From positions 1-10,770 of the forward strand of contig JACWAC010000035.1 in NCBI GenBank assembly GCA_014874235.1: 10,770 bases of DNA. The letters run 5' to 3'. Source of the stretch: Thermoplasmatales archaeon (GTDB taxonomy: Archaea; Thermoplasmatota; Thermoplasmata; Thermoplasmatales; GCA-001856825). Position 1 is the first letter of the stretch. The number at the start of each line of letters is the position of its first letter. A program made the translations under genes and the position numbers. Positions 8,243-10,770 of the stretch are shown piece by piece. The notes under the pieces are model-generated. The model saw only the letters and a list, made by a program, of their open reading frames with translations. It was not told the origin of the DNA and made no database searches.

Positions 8243-8518
8243 ATGGACTATAACTGGGAACTGGGAAGATTGAAGGAAACAGGAAAATTCGTTCTGGGTG
8301 AGAAGGTTACGGAAAAACTCGGAAAGAAGGGAGGGATCAAAGCGATGGTCATAGCCGATGAGCCACACCTCAAGGCGAAGTACGAAAATACAAAGACTCC
8401 AAAATTTGTTGTTCCTCTTAACTCGATCCAGTTGGGAAACATTTTCGGCAAACCATTTGCCGTGTCCGTCGTAGGCGTCGTGGACTCAGGCGTTTCTCAA
8501 TTCAGGGAGACTGAGTAA
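8243..8518 (+). CDS. rpl30e: Ribosomal protein L30e-like (L7Ae superfamily)
   Basis: A 91-residue protein of the L7Ae/L30e superfamily. Its N-terminus MDYNWELGRLKETGKFVLG matches the archaeal L30e opening, in which a short helix leads to a TGKxxLG turn. The later stretch SIQLGNIFGKPFAVSVVGVVD matches the ELGxxxGKPFxVS...ID signature of the family. L30e is a component of the large ribosomal subunit and binds kink-turn-like RNA. The protein is slightly shorter than typical L30e, with a reduced middle section. It starts directly after the rpoA2 stop with AGAGGA at 8233-8238. Its place between rpoA2 and nusA is the classic archaeal order and strengthens the call. Confidence 0.88.
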   Translation: MDYNWELGRLKETGKFVLGEKVTEKLGKKGGIKAMVIADEPHLKAKYENTKTPKFVVPLNSIQLGNIFGKPFAVSVVGVVDSGVSQFRETE

Positions 8519-8520
8519 TT

Positions 8521-8952
8521 TTGGGTGAAATAACACTCGACACAAGGAGTCTTGATCTCATACAACTCTTCGAAAAATCAGTTGGCCTTCCTGTGAAGGA
8601 CGTAATGGAAACGGAGGATGTAATATTCTATGTCCTCGAAAAGGGCGGGACGTACAAGCTTTTCACCGCCGATGACAAGAAGAGGGCACTGGAAAGGATA
8701 AAGGAGAGCGTCAAAAAGAGAGTGAACGTGCTTGACTATTCTCCCGAACCCGAACAGTTTTTCAGGAATCTTTTCTACAGGTACAAAGTAGTTTCGCTGA
8801 ACATAACTGCGGGGGAGAGCGGTTACGTGGTGAACGTGAAGGTCGACCCCAACTACAAGGCATCCGCCATAGGAAAGGAAGCCAAGAATCTGAAAACAAC
8901 CATGCTGCTTGCAAAGAGACACTTCACCATCGCAAGACTCTACATCGAGTGA
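8521..8952 (+). CDS. nusA: Archaeal NusA-like transcription factor, KH loops degenerate
   Basis: A 143-residue protein matching archaeal NusA, which consists only of two KH domains and lacks the bacterial N- and C-terminal parts. Support comes from the RNLFYRYKVVSLNI linker (82-95), the VKVDPNYKASAIGKEAKNLK block (106-125) of the second KH domain, and its place after rpl30e. The first KH domain should carry GXXG near residues 47-56 but reads as TADDKKRA, and the second has G118-K-E-A121. Both RNA-gripping loops therefore look altered. The start is TTG at 8521: an upstream in-frame TGA at 8512-8514 leaves no better option, and the family's opening MxEI...L fits. GGGAG at 8505-8509 is the likely, rather distant, ribosome-binding site. 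This is the last gene of the operon seen here; rpsL does not follow. Confidence 0.87.
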   Translation: MGEITLDTRSLDLIQLFEKSVGLPVKDVMETEDVIFYVLEKGGTYKLFTADDKKRALERIKESVKKRVNVLDYSPEPEQFFRNLFYRYKVVSLNITAGESGYVVNVKVDPNYKASAIGKEAKNLKTTMLLAKRHFTIARLYIE

Positions 8953-9003
8953 GAATTTCAGGTCAGATACCGATAAGGCGCCAAATCATTGTCAGATATT
9001 TGT
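8953..9003 (+). other. Convergent intergenic gap with TCAGATA repeats
   Basis: Fifty-one bases separate the ends of nusA and the minus-strand DUF167 gene. TCAGATA occurs at 8963-8969, 8992-8998 and 9004-9010, and a GGCGCC palindrome lies at 8977-8982. No strong hairpin or long T-run is visible on either strand, so I cannot point to a confident terminator. Transcripts from the two sides must end in or near this short region. Confidence 0.4.
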
Positions 9004-9219
9004 TCAGATACTTTCAACTTCCACAACTTTCTTGGTGGACGTGGCTCCAGCAACAATTCTTATGCTCGTTTGTGGAACCGAGTAGTATTTTGAAAGCTGC
9101 TTCACTACGTCAATATTCGCTCTATTGTTCTTTCTCTTTTCGGTTGTAAAAACTATGAGGATTCCATTTTTCTTCTCGATTGGGCCCTTTCCTATGAGCA
9201 CCTTAATTTCTATCCTCAT
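9004..9219 (-). CDS. DUF167/YggU-like small protein
   Basis: A 71-residue protein resembling the DUF167 (YggU/UPF0235) family. The family core is a region with NxxAN, then LAxxxxVPxSxVxIVxGxTSxxK; here NNRANIDVVKQLSKYYSVPQ and then SIRIVAGATSTKK fit well. Family members are small alpha/beta proteins of unknown function. The usual P-x-E-G-K lead-in is poorly kept. I chose the ATG at 9219 because GGAGGG (9223-9228) precedes it and the family fold begins here. A TTG at 9273, overlapping the upstream stop as TTGA, would add 18 residues without family resemblance. The gene follows the YciI-like gene by 50 bases and is probably cotranscribed with it. Confidence 0.75.
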   Translation of the reverse strand: MRIEIKVLIGKGPIEKKNGILIVFTTEKRKNNRANIDVVKQLSKYYSVPQTSIRIVAGATSTKKVVEVESI

Positions 9220-9222
9220 ATA

Positions 9223-9228
9223 CCCTCC
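9223..9228 (-). promoter_or_regulatory. Ribosome-binding site of the DUF167 gene
   Basis: Read on the minus strand, GGAGGG stands 3 bases before ATG (4 bases if only GGAGG pairs). The spacing is short, but the match is strong enough to prefer the ATG at 9219 over the TTG at 9273. Confidence 0.55.
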
Positions 9229-9269
9229 ATATTTAGCTATACTCTCTGTGTTGAAATAGCATCTTCTAT

Positions 9270-9560
9270 TCAATCCTCAGTGGGAGTTATTCCCATTCCC
9301 AATACCGTCGTCCATTCCCTTATTCTATACGATTTCACGAGACCATTTAAGAAATAGGGGTCCGCCTTTAAGAAGTCTTCTGCAGCAGTCCGGGACGAAA
9401 AAACAATCAGAGCCTGATCTACCGGATCCGTCAACGCACCAGCCAGCACAAGATCACCTCTTTTAAAGAATTCTGTGCCAACAGCCAAGTGAGATTCTCT
9501 GTATTTTTCACGTAATTTGACGTATTCAGGAACAACATCGGAAAATAGAATGTGGTGCAT
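9270..9560 (-). CDS. YciI-like protein (YCII family)
   Basis: A 96-residue protein of the YCII/YciI family, small ferredoxin-like alpha/beta-barrel proteins whose role is mostly unknown. The key family residues are present: the histidine in the RxxHL element (H24) and the aspartate in ADPY (D67-P68-Y69), which together form the proposed active site. The sequence between them, with GDLVLAGALTD and IVFSS, follows the usual strand order, and the chain ends in a W-T-V-L-G stretch like other members. The length is typical. There is no Shine-Dalgarno sequence before the ATG at 9560. Instead a TATA-like element stands about 26 bases upstream, so the mRNA is probably leaderless. The downstream neighbour is the DUF167 gene. 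Confidence 0.85.
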   Translation of the reverse strand: MHHILFSDVVPEYVKLREKYRESHLAVGTEFFKRGDLVLAGALTDPVDQALIVFSSRTAAEDFLKADPYFLNGLVKSYRIREWTTVLGMGITPTED

Positions 9561-9581
9561 GAGACGTGAATGAATGATCCG

Positions 9582-9590
9582 CTATTATAC
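9582..9590 (-). promoter_or_regulatory. Likely TATA box for a leaderless YciI-like gene
   Basis: On the minus strand GTATAATAG is centred about 26 bases before the ATG at 9560. In archaea the TATA box is centred about 26 bases before the transcription start, so transcription should begin at or next to the A of the start codon. The absence of a Shine-Dalgarno sequence fits this. The element lies in the 43-base gap after the methylthiotransferase gene. Confidence 0.5.
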
Positions 9591-9603
9591 GGTTCTCATC
9601 ATT

Positions 9604-10770
9604 CTACCTCGCTACCAAGTAGAATTGCGAACTGTACACTATCTTCACTCTCCTTTTCTCCCCAAGTCTCCCTTTCTTTAAGATGATGGGATGATAGTCC
9701 TGATCTCTTCCAATAATCGTTCCATTCTTTCCAAATTCCATGAGCCAGACTTCCTTCTCCATGCCCACAAAGCGTTTCAGTGATTTTTCTGATATGTCCC
9801 TGCGGAGTTCCGCTAGGATCTGGCTCCAAAGGGCCGTCTGGTTGGTAGGTGGCGTTGTCCATTTATAAGCAGCGGTCCCGGGTCGTGCGGAATATTTTGT
9901 GACGTTGAGCATCTCTGGTTTTACCTTTCTTACAATGTCAGCTGTCGCTCTAAGACCTTCAACTGACTCATAAGGAAAGCCCACAATGACGTCAGTACTA
10001 AGCATTCCTTCTTTATACCGATTTCTGAACTTCCTGACCACTTTGATGAACTCCTCTATCTTGTACCGTCTCCCCATCTTTCTCAGTACGAGAGGATCAC
10101 CCGACTGGAATGGTATATGAAGGAACCTGTACACCTTATCAGATTTCATAACGTCGAGCAGCCCGTCTATGATCGAACCAGCATTCTCAGGTTCCATCAT
10201 TCCTATTCTGATCTTGAAATCGCCTTCAATTTCTGTAATTTTCGCAATCAATTCTGGCAAACTCGAAGATCTGTCCCGTCCGTAGGAACCAGTATCCAGA
10301 CCGGTCAGTCTTATCTCCTTTGCCCCTCTGGATACCATTTCTATTACGCTTTTGACAATCTTGTCTTCCTCAAAACTCCTGAGTCTACCGCGTGCTATTC
10401 TTGAAATGCAGAAAGAACATCCTCCGTCGCACCCTTCTGCTATAGGAATTCCGACGCTCAGATTTCCGTCCTTGAGCATCGGCAGATTTCCGTATGAGGC
10501 CGAAAAGTCAATTCTTCTTACTCCGTTCAGGGGGAACTGAGTCAGGCAACCGGAAACGATGACTTCCTTTCCAATCCTCTTTATTTCTTCTATCCTTTTC
10601 AGCATCCTGTCTTCTGTATGTTTTATCACCGCGCATGTGGAAAGGAGGACGGAATCGGCTGATTCTAGCTCGACCACAATCTGGTTACCCTGAGAGACGA
10701 GAGAGTTGGCTATCATCTCGCCCTGTGACCGGTTTAGAGTGCAACCGTAGTTTTCTAGGAAGAACTTCAT
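9604..10770 (-). CDS. tRNA t6A37 methylthiotransferase, MtaB/CDKAL1 type (radical SAM)
   Basis: A 388-residue radical-SAM enzyme of the methylthiotransferase family. The archaeal/eukaryotic type converts t6A at position 37 of ANN-decoding tRNAs to ms2t6A. The N-terminal domain has the three cysteines C10, C46 and C75 of the auxiliary iron-sulfur cluster. The radical-SAM cluster motif is C114-X3-C118-X2-C121, followed by ARGRLRS. Later family motifs are RLTGLDTGSYG, the IPFQSGDPLVLRKMGRRY block and STDVIVGFPYES. Residues from about 333 to the end form a TRAM RNA-binding domain. The opening KFFLENYGCTLNRS is typical of the archaeal members and supports the ATG at 10770, the last codon of the window, so promoter and upstream gene are not visible. 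Only 38 residues separate C75 and C114, fewer than I expect, so the first domain is compact. MiaB and RimO are less likely relatives. Confidence 0.88.
   Translation of the reverse strand: MKFFLENYGCTLNRSQGEMIANSLVSQGNQIVVELESADSVLLSTCAVIKHTEDRMLKRIEEIKRIGKEVIVSGCLTQFPLNGVRRIDFSASYGNLPMLKDGNLSVGIPIAEGCDGGCSFCISRIARGRLRSFEEDKIVKSVIEMVSRGAKEIRLTGLDTGSYGRDRSSSLPELIAKITEIEGDFKIRIGMMEPENAGSIIDGLLDVMKSDKVYRFLHIPFQSGDPLVLRKMGRRYKIEEFIKVVRKFRNRYKEGMLSTDVIVGFPYESVEGLRATADIVRKVKPEMLNVTKYSARPGTAAYKWTTPPTNQTALWSQILAELRRDISEKSLKRFVGMEKEVWLMEFGKNGTIIGRDQDYHPIILKKGRLGEKRRVKIVYSSQFYLVAR

Noticed and set aside
8973..8988. GGCGCC-centred palindrome as a terminator hairpin
   Set aside because: The symmetry has no loop, the outer pairs are broken by A/A mismatches, and no T-run follows on either strand.
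8949..9149. Plus-strand frame of 66 codons overlapping the nusA stop (ATGA-like overlap)
   Set aside because: It runs antisense to the recognisable DUF167 protein, and its translation shows no family resemblance or consistent composition.
9220..9273. TTG start at 9273 for the DUF167 gene, overlapping the YciI-like stop
   Set aside because: The 18 extra residues do not resemble the family, and a strong GGAGGG site stands before the internal ATG at 9219.

Overview
The window looks archaeal. Its first 9 kb hold the archaeal RNA polymerase gene cluster in the order rpoH, rpoB, rpoA1, rpoA2, rpl30e, nusA. The largest subunit is split into A' and A'', as in archaea, while the second-largest subunit B is one fused chain, which excludes the lineages with split B (most methanogens, halophiles, Archaeoglobus). 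Fused B, heavy AGG/AGA arginine use, clear GGAGG/GGTGA ribosome-binding sites and a long A'' N-terminus fit a Thermoplasmata-like, possibly thermophilic euryarchaeote. The lineage is an inference from memory of family features, not from a search.

Layout: positions 1-183 are an AT-rich leader with a possible TATA box and two overlapping mini-ORFs, one with a very good ribosome-binding site. Positions 184-8952 are one tightly packed plus-strand operon with gaps of 3 bases or less or 4-base overlaps (GTGA, ATGA), so the polymerase subunits are probably translationally coupled. A short convergent gap (8953-9003) follows. The minus strand then carries a DUF167/YggU-like protein, a YciI-like protein that appears to have its own leaderless promoter, and a radical-SAM tRNA methylthiotransferase of the MtaB/CDKAL1 type whose ATG is the last codon of the window.

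How they work together: RpoH, RpoB, A' and A'' build most of the mass of the transcribing enzyme. The catalytic aspartates are in A', the trigger loop in A'', and the nucleic-acid-binding core in B. NusA and L30e are the customary passengers of this operon, linking transcription to translation. The minus-strand genes are unrelated in function; MtaB modifies t6A37 in ANN-decoding tRNAs.

Most of the window is core information-processing machinery, and I see no mobile element, CRISPR array, tRNA or rRNA gene. The points most worth a second look are the zinc-ribbon-like insertion in RpoB, the long N-terminal extension of A'', a NusA whose two KH domains both seem to lack the GXXG RNA-binding loop, the compact N-terminal domain of the MtaB homologue, and the mini-ORFs in the operon leader.
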